Part shown: in pieces, positions 35,337 to 43,850 of the stretch | Layout: every line of letters starts with the position of its first letter | Position numbering within the stretch: the first letter of the stretch is position 1 | Origin: JAVJSU01 sp040219275 | GTDB lineage: Bacteria; Chloroflexota; Anaerolineae; Aggregatilineales; Phototrophicaceae | Length of the DNA: 64,000 bases | Assembly (NCBI GenBank): GCA_040219275.1 | Contig: JAVJSU010000038.1 | Span: 248,001-312,000, forward strand | Reading direction: 5' to 3' | The notes under the pieces: generated by a model | Databases searched by the model: none | What the model was told of the DNA's origin: nothing | What the model saw: only the letters and a program-made list of their open reading frames with translations | Made by a program: the position numbers and the translations under genes

Positions 35337-36872
35337 ATGGCAGTTGCGGATCAAGCTAGGGTAAACGGCAAAGAAAAATCCAGCCGTCAGGGAACGATCC
35401 CGGTTGATAATCCTGTAACGGGTGAGGTCATCGGCGAAATCGTGAATATGGATGCCGATGCAGTGCGGGAAACAGTCGAGTATTCACGTGAGGCGCAACG
35501 CTCCTGGGCGGCACTCAGCATCGAAGAACGCGCCCGCCTCATCCGTAAATGGGGCGAACTAATGTGGGAAACTCAGCAGAAGATGATCCGTGTTATCCGT
35601 GATGAAACCGGCAAAAACGATACGGGCGCATTCGCAGAAGTCATGTTTGTGGATAACAACGCCAATTATTACAGTCAGATCGCCCCGAAATTATTAAAAC
35701 CACAGAGTCGCACGCCGGGCTTCCCGATGGTGCAGTATGCAAAAGTGTATTACAAGCCACACGGAGTCGTCGGCATGATATCGCCGTGGAATTATCCCTA
35801 TGCGCTGGCGATTGCTGATGCTATCCCCGCTTTGATTGCTGGCAACACTGTTGTCTTTAAGCCGAGCGAAATCACGCCCTATAGCGTAATTCATGCCGTC
35901 GATATGATGCACAAAGCAGGCATCCCCGATGGGGTTGTGCAGGTGGTCACGGGTGACGGGCAAACGGGTTCTGCGCTGGTGGAATTGGTGGATTATGTGT
36001 GCTTTACGGGCAGTACGCCTGTCGGGAGGAAGATCGCGATGCAAGCGGCGGAACGGCTCATCCCCTATAGCCTCGAACTCGGTGGTAAAGATGCAATGAT
36101 CGTCCTGCGTGATGCCGATATTGACCTGACAGCGAGTGGCATGTTACTCGGCGGTTTGGAAAATGCCGGACAAATGTGCATCAGTGTGGAACGCGTTTAC
36201 GTCGAAGAAGCCATCCATGATCGGTTCGTGGAGCGCGTCAAATATTATGCCCAGAATTTTAACCCCGGTCCCGGCGACGGACTGGACGTGCATATGGGGA
36301 GCATGACCAATATCCGCGAATTAGAGCGCACAGAACGCCATGTGAAAGATGCGCTGGATAAAGGCGCAACTCTGCTGAGTGGGGGCAAACGTCGCCCTGA
36401 TCTCGGTCCCCTGTTTTACGAACCCGCAATCCTGACGAATGTTGACCATACGATGGACGTGATGCGCGAAGAAACGTTCGGTCCGGTCATCCCGATTATG
36501 AAAGTCAAAAATGCGGAAGAAGCCCTGCACTATGCCAACGACAACGAGTATGGCTTGTCCGGCTCGGTATGGACGAAAAACCTCAAGCGCGGTGAAAAAA
36601 TCGCCACGCAGATGGATACCGGAGACATCGGCGTGAATCGTGCCGCCGCTACCGCCAACTCTCCGACGATGCCATGGGGCGGACAAAAGCACAGCGGTAC
36701 AGGTCGGCGCGGTGGACCGGAAGGCTTGATGCGCTTCGTCACCACACAATCTGTCGTGGTTGATAAGCAGATTGGCATGAAACCAACGCTAGTGCTGGTC
36801 GATTCGTTCATCCTGCGCGTGCTCAAGACAATGCGTGTGCTCCGTCGCAACTTGCCATTTTTGAACAAATGA
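35337..36872 (+). CDS. NAD(P)-dependent aldehyde dehydrogenase
   Basis: A 511-residue ALDH-superfamily enzyme. The catalytic Glu lies in LELGGKDAMIVL and the nucleophilic Cys in ENAGQMCISVERVY; the Asn of the oxyanion hole is in SPWNYPYALAIADAIPAL. GSTPVGRKI contacts the cofactor. The Q-M-C-I context and overall sequence are like the succinate-semialdehyde dehydrogenase branch, but the substrate is not certain. The last 30 residues form a basic helix not typical of soluble ALDHs (FILRVLKTMRVLRRNLPF) that could be a membrane-associating tail. ATG 35337 has GAGG 9 nt upstream. A strong terminator follows. Confidence 0.92.
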   Translation: MAVADQARVNGKEKSSRQGTIPVDNPVTGEVIGEIVNMDADAVRETVEYSREAQRSWAALSIEERARLIRKWGELMWETQQKMIRVIRDETGKNDTGAFAEVMFVDNNANYYSQIAPKLLKPQSRTPGFPMVQYAKVYYKPHGVVGMISPWNYPYALAIADAIPALIAGNTVVFKPSEITPYSVIHAVDMMHKAGIPDGVVQVVTGDGQTGSALVELVDYVCFTGSTPVGRKIAMQAAERLIPYSLELGGKDAMIVLRDADIDLTASGMLLGGLENAGQMCISVERVYVEEAIHDRFVERVKYYAQNFNPGPGDGLDVHMGSMTNIRELERTERHVKDALDKGATLLSGGKRRPDLGPLFYEPAILTNVDHTMDVMREETFGPVIPIMKVKNAEEALHYANDNEYGLSGSVWTKNLKRGEKIATQMDTGDIGVNRAAATANSPTMPWGGQKHSGTGRRGGPEGLMRFVTTQSVVVDKQIGMKPTLVLVDSFILRVLKTMRVLRRNLPFLNK

Positions 36873-36882
36873 TCTAAAATTT

Positions 36883-36917
36883 AAAGGGTGTGATGTTTAA
36901 GATCATCACACCCTTTT
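36883..36917 (+). terminator. Terminator of the aldehyde dehydrogenase gene
   Basis: Perfect 13-bp stem AAAGGGTGTGATG/CATCACACCCTTT, 8-nt loop, T6, 11 bp after the stop. Confidence 0.93.
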
Positions 36918-36950
36918 TTAATTGATTTTGGGCAGAATGGAGCAATAATT

Positions 36951-37460
36951 ATGACGAGGGCACTCGTGTTAATTGATGCACAATCCGGCTTTTTTGCGGG
37001 TGATTTCGAGGTCTATCAAGCGGAAGCGATGCGTGAAAGATTTCAGGCACTGCTCAAATGGGCGCGGGATGGTGGCACACCCATCATCTATGTGCGCCAT
37101 GTTGAGGCATTAGAGTATGATGGAGACATTGACACGTCCATCACCCCGCAGTCCAGTGAACCTGTCGTAGATAAAATGACACCTGATTCGTTCCACAACA
37201 CTACCCTGCAAGAAACGCTACAGGCGAAGGGCATTACCGATCTCATCATCGCCGGCTTCCAGACGGAAATGTGCATCGACACCACCACCCGCAGAGCAAA
37301 AAGCATGGAGTACAATGTCACCCTCGTCAGCGATGCCCACAGTACGCCTGCATGGGATGGAATGCCCGTTCCACCTGAAAAAGTCATCGCCCACCACAAC
37401 GCCGTACTGACCAATTTTGCGACTGTCAAAACGTCTGCACAGGTGATGGCAGGCGAATAG
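36951..37460 (+). CDS. Cysteine hydrolase of the isochorismatase family
   Basis: A 169-residue cytoplasmic hydrolase with the Asp-Lys-Cys triad of the isochorismatase-like family: Asp in LVLIDAQSGFF, Lys in VDKMTPDSF, Cys in GFQTEMCIDTTTRRA. Family members hydrolyse small amides or enol ethers (nicotinamide, ureidoacrylate, isochorismate); the sequence does not decide among them. GGAG lies 9 nt before the ATG. Its stop is 1 bp from the stop of the convergent propeller gene, with no terminator between them. Confidence 0.9.
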   Translation: MTRALVLIDAQSGFFAGDFEVYQAEAMRERFQALLKWARDGGTPIIYVRHVEALEYDGDIDTSITPQSSEPVVDKMTPDSFHNTTLQETLQAKGITDLIIAGFQTEMCIDTTTRRAKSMEYNVTLVSDAHSTPAWDGMPVPPEKVIAHHNAVLTNFATVKTSAQVMAGE

Positions 37461-37461
37461 C

Positions 37462-38658
37462 TTAATTGCCGACTACTCTTACAATCTGCCAATAAAGCGG
37501 GAAATTACCATTATCTTCGCGTCGATAAATTTCGGTCAATTCGCCTGCTTCAATAACGCCCAAACGCGTGATAAAGGGTGCGCTTTCCTGTGAATCTAGC
37601 CAACTCGTTACAAGCATAGTCGCTGTTGAACCGTAAGACGCGTGAATGCCCGGAATAGTGATTTCTGTAGACGTGCCATCCCGCCCGACGATAGCGATAC
37701 GCTCACCGATTGCATCCGGCGAAGTATTTTCCATCGCAGGCAACAGATTAACCAGAAAGCGCGCACCGTCATTGATAAATCGTACACGGCTAATGCTCCA
37801 CGAGCCGTTGAAATAGACTTCCTGCGGTATCCCGTCCACACCCTGTTTTAGGAGAACGCTATTCGACGGCGGAATCATGCCGATTGCGCTCACGGAGGGA
37901 CGGTTTTCGTCAAGCACAGGATAAATGACTTCGCCAGTCAGCGTAGAAAAATCCGAATTGAAGATGCCATATTCAGGAAATAGTGTGACGCTACCTGTAA
38001 CGAGATCCCACGCATAGCCCTCCACATCCAAAAATTCCGTGCCGACATAGGGTAATGCTTTGAAAAACACTATCGGTATGGCACGATGTCCGGCGTTTGG
38101 TAGAATCGCTACAGATTGATCGTAAAATGTGGTGACAGGTGCATTCTCACTATCACGGTTTAATTCATAGAGGATTTCGCCGCTGACTACATCAATGATT
38201 GCCACGCGCCAAAAAAGCGCAGGTCCACCATTCGAGAATACATTGCCTTCGGCATCCGCAAACACCTGACCAACCGTAACCTGCGTGCTGTTCTCAATAA
38301 AATCGCCCGCCAAACAGCCTCCAGCACCGGCATCCTTGCGCTCCACGACGTTGGTTTCTGTCTCAATTTCACGGATAATAAATGTGTAGGCTTGAGGGTT
38401 GCTAAGGGTATCGATCACACAGAACGCCGCCAGACGACCATCCGGTGAGATCGAAATACCCGTATTGATAAATTGTCCCTCGTTTGTAACGCCGAGCGAA
38501 AAAACCTCTTCCGCGCCATCCTGATTGACGCGCAATACCTGCCGCGCATCTGCGCTGAACAGATAAGCCGACCATGCCTGCTCCTGCGCCTGTGCGGGGA
38601 CGAGGATCGCCAGCGAAAACAACATGAGCGTAAGCAAAATGATTTTGCGAATTTGCAT
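37462..38658 (-). CDS. Exported propeller-like hypothetical protein
   Basis: A 398-residue protein with a signal peptide (MQIRK, Leu-rich core, PAQAQ). Repeats such as GISISPDGRLAAFCV and the regular strand pattern suggest a divergent beta-propeller related to the PD40 proteins elsewhere in the window, though most blades have lost the W-S-P-D motif. Cysteines in the first third could form a disulfide. ATG 38658 has AAGGAG 6 nt upstream. It ends 1 bp from the convergent hydrolase gene. Confidence 0.68.
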   Translation of the reverse strand: MQIRKIILLTLMLFSLAILVPAQAQEQAWSAYLFSADARQVLRVNQDGAEEVFSLGVTNEGQFINTGISISPDGRLAAFCVIDTLSNPQAYTFIIREIETETNVVERKDAGAGGCLAGDFIENSTQVTVGQVFADAEGNVFSNGGPALFWRVAIIDVVSGEILYELNRDSENAPVTTFYDQSVAILPNAGHRAIPIVFFKALPYVGTEFLDVEGYAWDLVTGSVTLFPEYGIFNSDFSTLTGEVIYPVLDENRPSVSAIGMIPPSNSVLLKQGVDGIPQEVYFNGSWSISRVRFINDGARFLVNLLPAMENTSPDAIGERIAIVGRDGTSTEITIPGIHASYGSTATMLVTSWLDSQESAPFITRLGVIEAGELTEIYRREDNGNFPLYWQIVRVVGN

Positions 38659-38729
38659 TCAAGACTCCTTTTTTGACGTTGTAGACCATCTATTAAAGGA
38701 GTCCCCTCCGAACCGTGAATCGTTCCAAA

Positions 38730-38936
38730 TTAGTGACGGCTTTCGTAAGCCCGCACCACATAATCCACCAGCGAATCGGTCACGTCGGTCTCTGAAGTAA
38801 TCTCGATCATGTGGGCAATGTTGGGCATCGCGCTGAGTCCCTTCGCGGGTTAAGTCACGCCGTCGAAGGCTTCATCGCCAAGATCAAGCCCGACGCGCAA
38901 ATTGGTCATGTTGATTTTGATACACCTATCCCCAAA
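38730..38936 (-). pseudogene. Remnant of a DUF5655/DUF4287-like gene
   Basis: Read on the minus strand, the frame before the stop at 38730 encodes GLSAMPNIAHMIEITSETDV and then LVDYVVRAYESRH. Upstream in the same frame, past an in-frame TAA, it encodes KINMTNLRVGLDLGDEAFDG. This matches the C-terminal half of DUF5655-type proteins, which end with a VNLGLDL-like strand and a final amphipathic helix. The stop and the absence of an N-terminal half indicate a decayed copy. The fragment runs into the terminator of the next gene. Confidence 0.55.
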
Positions 38937-38940
38937 TATC

Positions 38941-38969
38941 AAAAAAGGTGCTGGATTCCCCAACACCTT
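38941..38969 (-). terminator. pepF terminator
   Basis: Stem AAGGTGCTGG/CCAACACCTT with one mismatch; on the minus strand it is followed by T6. It lies about 45 bp beyond the pepF stop. Confidence 0.8.
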
Positions 38970-39013
38970 CTCTGGTTTAGCTTTTGCTCACTAGCTGAAA
39001 CACTGACAAATCG

Positions 39014-40831
39014 TTACACGCCGGCTAAATCTTCCAGACGGGTGACGAGATCGGATAGTACGCTGAAGGTGGTCGTCACAGCATCCGGTTTCGTCATATC
39101 CACGCCCGCATGGTTGAGTGCATCCAACGGATACATGGCACTGCCCGCGCTCAGGAATTCGATATAACGCCCCGATGCGCCCGCTTCACCCGCAAGGATG
39201 TGCTTGGCAAGCTCATGTGCCGCGCTGATTCCGGTGGCGTATTGGTACACATAGTAATTGTTATACAGATGCCCGAAGGTCGCCCATGTGATTCCGATGC
39301 GCTCACGGTCAAAGCTCATTGTGTCGCCGTAGCCTTCCGCAAACAGATCAGCGCACAGATTGATGAGATCATCCGCCGTCACGCCCTCGCCCCGTTCCAC
39401 GCGCTCATGCACTTCAAGCTCAAAGCGGGCTAAGGTGGGCATGATGAAGAAATAACGATGGAAATTACTCATCGCTTCTTCGATCAGGGCGATCTGGAAT
39501 TGGGTATCATCCGCTTTCGCCTCACGCAGATAGGCACGCGTCATCGCCTGATTAAAATTGGAGGCAACTTCCGCGACGAACAGCGTGTAGCCCGCATACA
39601 TTGACGGCTGATACTTGCGCGAATGGTAACTGTGCATACTATGACCGAGTTCATGCGCTAATGTGCTCATCGCGCCGAGGCTGTTATCGTAGCTCATCAT
39701 AATGAAGGGGTGCGTGTCATACGTGCCGAAGGAAAACGCACCGGGACGCTTGCCTTTATTGGGGTAACGATCCACCCAGCGATCTTCCAAGCAACCTTTA
39801 CGGAGCGCCTGCACATAGTCGTCACCGAGCGGTTTCATGCCCGCGCTGATCCAATCGACGGATTGTTCAAACTCGGCGACAGGCGGATTAGCAGTCAGCG
39901 GTGCCCAGATGTCATACGGTTGGAGTTGATCCAAACCGAGCACGCGCCGCCGCACATCCCAATATTTGTGCCACGTGGGGATGTTCGCCTTAAAGGTATC
40001 CACCAGATTTTGAAAGACCGCTTTGGGGATATTGTTTTGATAGAGCGACGCATCGAGCGAACTTTCATAGCCACGCACCCGCGTAAAAAAGACATCGCGC
40101 TTGACACTCGTCAGGTAAGTCGCCGCGATGGTGTTTTTATGCGAGAGATATTCGCCCGTGTAGCTCATATACGCGGATTCGCGCAGGCTACGATCGCCAT
40201 TGTCGTAGTGCGTATCCACACTGCCCTGTGTGACTTCATGCTCCTCACCATCACTGTCTACGGCAGGCGGGAACTTGATGTCTGCATTGGTCAGCATCCC
40301 GAAGATGTTCTGAATCCCGCCGAACGGATCATTGACCAGACCAAGCACCTGTTCAACGTCTGGCGTAAGCACATATTCCTGCATACGGAACAAATCGTCG
40401 ATAAATTGCCCGCGATTGCTGAGGCGTTCGTCTGCTTGTGTCCATTGGAGCAAGGTCTCCTGACCAATGGCGATCAGTTCTGGATTCGTGAAGGCGGAAG
40501 CACCCGCTAATTGCCCGAACACCCCACGCGCCACATCAGACATAGCGCTGGCTTCGGTGTCGGTGGCATCACAACTGGCGTTCATCATGGCATAAAAGAA
40601 TGCCTTCATCATCAAGCGCTGAACACTATCGAGCAAATCCAGATAATCCGCCAGTACAGTCGCACTTTCTGCAAGGCGACCTTTGTAGCTTTTGATTTCC
40701 GGTAATTTGGATTTCACGGTTTCAACGGCGGCTTCCCACTCAGGTTTGTCCGCAAAGACGCTTTCGGCATTCCACTTATAGGATTTATCCACTTCACTGC
40801 GGGGAATGGGCTTCACTTCTGTCATGACCAT
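39014..40831 (-). CDS. pepF: Oligoendopeptidase F (M3 family)
   Basis: A 605-residue cytoplasmic zinc metallopeptidase of full family length. The zinc site is HELGHSMHSYHS (HExxH), with the third ligand Glu in FVAEVASNF about 25 residues later. The N-terminal helical lobe and the C-terminal EGYGDTMSFDRERIGITWATFGHLYNNYYVYQYATG are characteristic of PepF. It cleaves short peptides, probably for recycling of amino acids. Two ATGs (40831 and 40825) are possible; 40831 has GAGGAGA upstream. Single-gene transcript with its own terminator. Confidence 0.95.
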   Translation of the reverse strand: MVMTEVKPIPRSEVDKSYKWNAESVFADKPEWEAAVETVKSKLPEIKSYKGRLAESATVLADYLDLLDSVQRLMMKAFFYAMMNASCDATDTEASAMSDVARGVFGQLAGASAFTNPELIAIGQETLLQWTQADERLSNRGQFIDDLFRMQEYVLTPDVEQVLGLVNDPFGGIQNIFGMLTNADIKFPPAVDSDGEEHEVTQGSVDTHYDNGDRSLRESAYMSYTGEYLSHKNTIAATYLTSVKRDVFFTRVRGYESSLDASLYQNNIPKAVFQNLVDTFKANIPTWHKYWDVRRRVLGLDQLQPYDIWAPLTANPPVAEFEQSVDWISAGMKPLGDDYVQALRKGCLEDRWVDRYPNKGKRPGAFSFGTYDTHPFIMMSYDNSLGAMSTLAHELGHSMHSYHSRKYQPSMYAGYTLFVAEVASNFNQAMTRAYLREAKADDTQFQIALIEEAMSNFHRYFFIMPTLARFELEVHERVERGEGVTADDLINLCADLFAEGYGDTMSFDRERIGITWATFGHLYNNYYVYQYATGISAAHELAKHILAGEAGASGRYIEFLSAGSAMYPLDALNHAGVDMTKPDAVTTTFSVLSDLVTRLEDLAGV

Positions 40832-40938
40832 CAGAGAGTCTCCTCTTTATAAATTTATTTTCAAGGGATAATACCGCCGATTGCCCCCATGTGCAACAGG
40901 ATTGGTTCGGTGTATTTTGAGGAGAAAACAGACAGTCA

Positions 40939-40972
40939 AACAAAAAAGACATGGCATCGATCACCATGTCTT
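40939..40972 (-). terminator. Terminator of the primary sigma factor gene
   Basis: Perfect 10-bp stem AAAGACATGG/CCATGTCTTT with a 9-nt loop; followed on the minus strand by T6. It lies 37 bp past the stop at 41009. Confidence 0.9.
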
Positions 40973-41008
40973 TGAATTCTTTTGCAAAAATTGTTGCGCT
41001 AAATAAGT

Positions 41009-42100
41009 TTAGAGATAATCACGCAGTTGACGGCTACGGCGCGGATGACGCAAACGGCGCAGAGCACGTCCTTCAATCTGGCGGATGCGTTCACGGGTTA
41101 AGCCGAATTTCTGCCCGACTTCTTCCAACGTGTAACTACGTCCGTTTTGTAAACCGAAGCGCAGGCGCAAAATGCGGGCTTCACGCGGGCTGAGTGTATG
41201 TAAAAGTTGTTCAATTTTTTCGTGGAGCATTTTATCAAAGGCGCTCTGAGCGGGGGTGGGTAATTGATCGTTTTCGATGAAATTGCCGAGTTCGCTGTCT
41301 TCGTCTTCACCAACCGGATGTTCAAGGCTAAGGGGTTGCCAGGACACTTTCAACATCCACTGTACTTTGCGTTCGTCACATTCCATCACTTTAGCGATTT
41401 CTTCGACGCTCGGTTTACGGCAAAGTTCTTGCTCAAGATCACGCACAACGCGATACAACTTGCGGATGCGATCACTCATATGGACGGGGACGCGGATGGT
41501 TCGTCCCTGATCGGCAATTGCACGGGTGATCGTCTGGCGAATCCACCATGTTGCATAAGTGCTAAAGCGGAAACCACGACGATAATCATATTTTTCTACA
41601 GCTTTCATCAAGCCGAGGTTGCCTTCTTGAATAAGATCTAGGAAAGGTACGCCGCGAGTCATATATTTTTTAGCGATGGACACAACAAGGCGCGTATTAG
41701 CTTTAATCAAGTGGTCACGGGCATCAAGACCGTCCTGCACTTGTATTTGCCATTCGGGTGCACGGCGATTTTCGGGGTCTTTGACGAGCTTCTTACCCGC
41801 CTTCAAGCCCAATTCTAAGCGTTTAGCGAGGTCAACTTCTTGTTCTGTGTTGAGTAATGGAACCCGCGCCATTTCCTTCAGGTACAAACCGACAGTGTCA
41901 CTTGAGGACATTTCACCGAGGTCGTAGTCATCGTCGTCGTCTAAATCTTCCTCAAGATCGTCCACATCTTCGTCGAACAGGTCGTCACTAAAATCCGTGA
42001 AAAAATCATCTGACTGTTCGCTGTCGGTGGCATCATCGAAGAAGTTCATACCCGGCAGGACATCCATATCACTCTGGAAATCACCGTTAAAGTCCGTCAA
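41009..42100 (-). CDS. rpoD: Primary RNA polymerase sigma factor (sigma-70, RpoD/SigA)
   Basis: A 363-residue group 1/2 sigma-70 factor. After an acidic N-terminal part of about 60 residues it has region 1.2 (DTVGLYLKEMARVPLL), then region 2 (RLVVSIAKKYMTRGVPFLDL, YDYRRGFRFSTYATWWIRQ). Region 3 and region 4 follow, with LSPREARILRLRFGL and the helix-turn-helix LEEVGQKFGLTRERIRQIE. Region 2.4 and 4.2 residues that read -10 and -35 are of consensus type. TTG 42100 is preferred because a G-rich site (GGGGGG) lies 6 nt upstream; the longer frame from 42166 would add a hydrophobic leader unlike any sigma factor. There is no full region 1.1. The upstream neighbour is the DUF177 gene, 90 bp away on the same strand. 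Confidence 0.92.
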   Translation of the reverse strand: MTDFNGDFQSDMDVLPGMNFFDDATDSEQSDDFFTDFSDDLFDEDVDDLEEDLDDDDDYDLGEMSSSDTVGLYLKEMARVPLLNTEQEVDLAKRLELGLKAGKKLVKDPENRRAPEWQIQVQDGLDARDHLIKANTRLVVSIAKKYMTRGVPFLDLIQEGNLGLMKAVEKYDYRRGFRFSTYATWWIRQTITRAIADQGRTIRVPVHMSDRIRKLYRVVRDLEQELCRKPSVEEIAKVMECDERKVQWMLKVSWQPLSLEHPVGEDEDSELGNFIENDQLPTPAQSAFDKMLHEKIEQLLHTLSPREARILRLRFGLQNGRSYTLEEVGQKFGLTRERIRQIEGRALRRLRHPRRSRQLRDYL

Positions 42101-42190
42101 CGTTCTACCCCCCAATAATTGAATAATCGAAAATATTATGTGAATGGCACTGACTAATAAAGGCAATCAGCGCCATTGAATAACCGTGTT

Positions 42191-42718
42191 CTAGTTGTCT
42201 AGTAACTGCTTAAGTATGGCTAAACGCGGATCAATCTTCTCAAGATCGTTGTCGTCGTCTTTCTGATTGAATTGCTTATGGCAGATGCCACAATGCCCCT
42301 GTGCATCAAGACGGCATGGCTTATAGTAGCCTTGTTCGATGATCGTCTCTGCGCGTAGCAGTGGCGCAAGATCAAGCACAGCATCTTCCGTGATGAAGAA
42401 TTCCGCTTCCGCGTTGTAGCGATCTGCCGCATACAATTCTTCTAAATCTACATGAATGACATGGTCAATATCTTCAAGACACCGATAGCAAGAATCATCC
42501 AGCGAAACTTCAAACTTCGCCTGTACAAGGATGCCTTCTTTCGTCCGGCTGAGGCGTAACGGTCCACGAATGTAGTTGAGTGTCAAGTCATCATCGACTT
42601 TCACACTAGGGAAATCAATCTCTGAGTCGTGGCTGTGGGCAGGACCATCAGCTAGAAGAAACCCAACGTTGAGCTTAAGAACACGGTTGCTTAAATAGTT
42701 CTGATGTGTCTTTGACAT
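42191..42718 (-). CDS. DUF177/YceD family protein
   Basis: A 175-residue DUF177 protein (YceD family, linked to 23S rRNA accumulation). Conserved features are the SLDDSCYRCLEDIDH segment, the acidic LEELYAADRYN, and a C-terminal knuckle PCRLDAQGHCGICHKQFNQ with four Cys/His that may bind zinc. In most bacteria it precedes rpmF (ribosomal protein L32), but no L32 frame is found in the 90 bp before the sigma factor gene. It shares a strand with rpoD and may be co-transcribed. The ATG has only a weak AGG ribosome site. Confidence 0.88.
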   Translation of the reverse strand: MSKTHQNYLSNRVLKLNVGFLLADGPAHSHDSEIDFPSVKVDDDLTLNYIRGPLRLSRTKEGILVQAKFEVSLDDSCYRCLEDIDHVIHVDLEELYAADRYNAEAEFFITEDAVLDLAPLLRAETIIEQGYYKPCRLDAQGHCGICHKQFNQKDDDNDLEKIDPRLAILKQLLDN

Positions 42719-43127
42719 CGGTTAAGCCTGACGTTAGAGGTTTTCAAGGTGTAGTTGTAAAGGTTACAGCTACGTTTAAAATTATATGGAAAATTTAGAA
42801 CCTGTGTCAATAAGTGGCACAAGAAATTAATGCAAACTAAACGCTTAAATAACCATTTTATAACTTTAGGGGGTAAAAATAGGGTTTTCGGTGAAAAATA
42901 ATCGCAATTTTGCAGGCATATGGTTAAAAATATGTAACATCGACAAGGGTTATGTCACAGTCAACCCACATCTTAACGTTACAACTAGCATTAAAGACAC
43001 CTGAGTATGGTACAAAAATACCATGATGCTTTTCGTAATGTGTGAAGAGCTTCTGACAATATTATGAGTCCGTTAAGACCAAAATTATGATAAAGTTAGT
43101 CTATGTAAGGTTAAGTGGAGATGACAG
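42719..43127. other. AT-rich intergenic region, no gene seen
   Basis: This 409-bp stretch between the divergent DUF177 and 43128 genes is AT-rich with no supported ORF, RNA gene or clear inverted repeat. It should contain the promoters for both directions. A TATGAT at about 43085 could be a -10 for the plus-strand gene, but without a good -35. Confidence 0.5.
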
Positions 43128-43604
43128 ATGAGCAGTTTACTCAATCAACTCAGTCAAGATACGCTCCCCACACAAATGGTTGAAGCATTTGTATCATGGT
43201 GTGTGATGGATCAGGCACGTCCGGCGCTGGCACTCATTCTTGAAAAAGCGGCAGAAACAACACTCGCTGAAAAAATCAAGCAGGCGACCACCCTGAAGCA
43301 ATTAATTGATCTTAGCGGAGAAGCACACAAGATCAGCAAATCAGGAAGCTCTAAAGAACAGATCATGGCGAACTCTGCTGTTGAAGCCGCCGCATTTGAA
43401 TTTGATAACATGATGCGCGCAACCGCCGAGCATGATATTGATGCGGAATCCGTTTCATTTTTCTCAGCACGGGTTTGCGGTTGGGCAGGTTGGGCATCTC
43501 AGAATTTTGGCGATGTTACAGCCAAGAAAAACGCTGAACAAGCCGCCATTCGCTCTCAGGAGAAACGCTTAGAAACGCTTTGGAAAATGTACGCATCTCG
43601 CTAA
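43128..43604 (+). CDS. Small helical hypothetical protein, weakly Imm-5-like
   Basis: A 158-residue all-helical soluble protein. The pattern of a conserved N-terminal WCVMDQARPALALILEKA, Ala-rich middle helices with Glu/His, and FFSARVCGWAGWASQ recalls the putative immunity-protein family sometimes called Imm-5-like. I regard that as weak. GGAG lies 8 nt before the ATG. It stands alone; no toxin gene is adjacent. It may equally be an unrelated helical protein. Confidence 0.5.
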   Translation: MSSLLNQLSQDTLPTQMVEAFVSWCVMDQARPALALILEKAAETTLAEKIKQATTLKQLIDLSGEAHKISKSGSSKEQIMANSAVEAAAFEFDNMMRATAEHDIDAESVSFFSARVCGWAGWASQNFGDVTAKKNAEQAAIRSQEKRLETLWKMYASR

Positions 43605-43697
43605 TCACCATTTCCACCACGCACCCACTCCACACCATCACATTCTCAGCCCAACTCAGCAAACAGCGCGTAAGCTAACCCTAAAACCAATTGTCAT

Positions 43698-43723
43698 AAT
43701 CCAATGAGAAGCGCCATTGGATT
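43698..43723. terminator. Hairpin between convergent genes
   Basis: Perfect 9-bp stem AATCCAATG/CATTGGATT, 8-nt loop, between the 43128 gene and the convergent carboxypeptidase gene. A second small hairpin near 43802 is followed by TTTGTTTTTG on the plus strand. Confidence 0.5.
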
Positions 43724-43745
43724 CCTTTGCGTATTGAAAAACAAA

Positions 43746-43802
43746 ATACAAAAGCGCAAATAATCGGAGACACAAAGAAATCTCTGTGCCTCTCGATTTT
43801 CA
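43746..43802. repeat. Degenerate intergenic repeat, family A copy 2
   Basis: Contains AGACACAAAGAAATCTCTGTG, with the same words as copies at 25641, 51772 and 52446. Confidence 0.4.
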
Positions 43803-43850
43803 CCTAACGAAGCGTTGGTTTGTTTTTGACTGAATTTTTACGGAACGGTT

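Noticed and set aside
38811..39167. Plus-strand frame of 118 codons across the pepF 3' end
   Set aside because: It crosses the minus-strand terminator and the DUF5655-like remnant and shows no ribosome site.
39710..40510. 266-codon plus-strand frame opposite pepF
   Set aside because: Antisense shadow of a conserved peptidase; no start signal.
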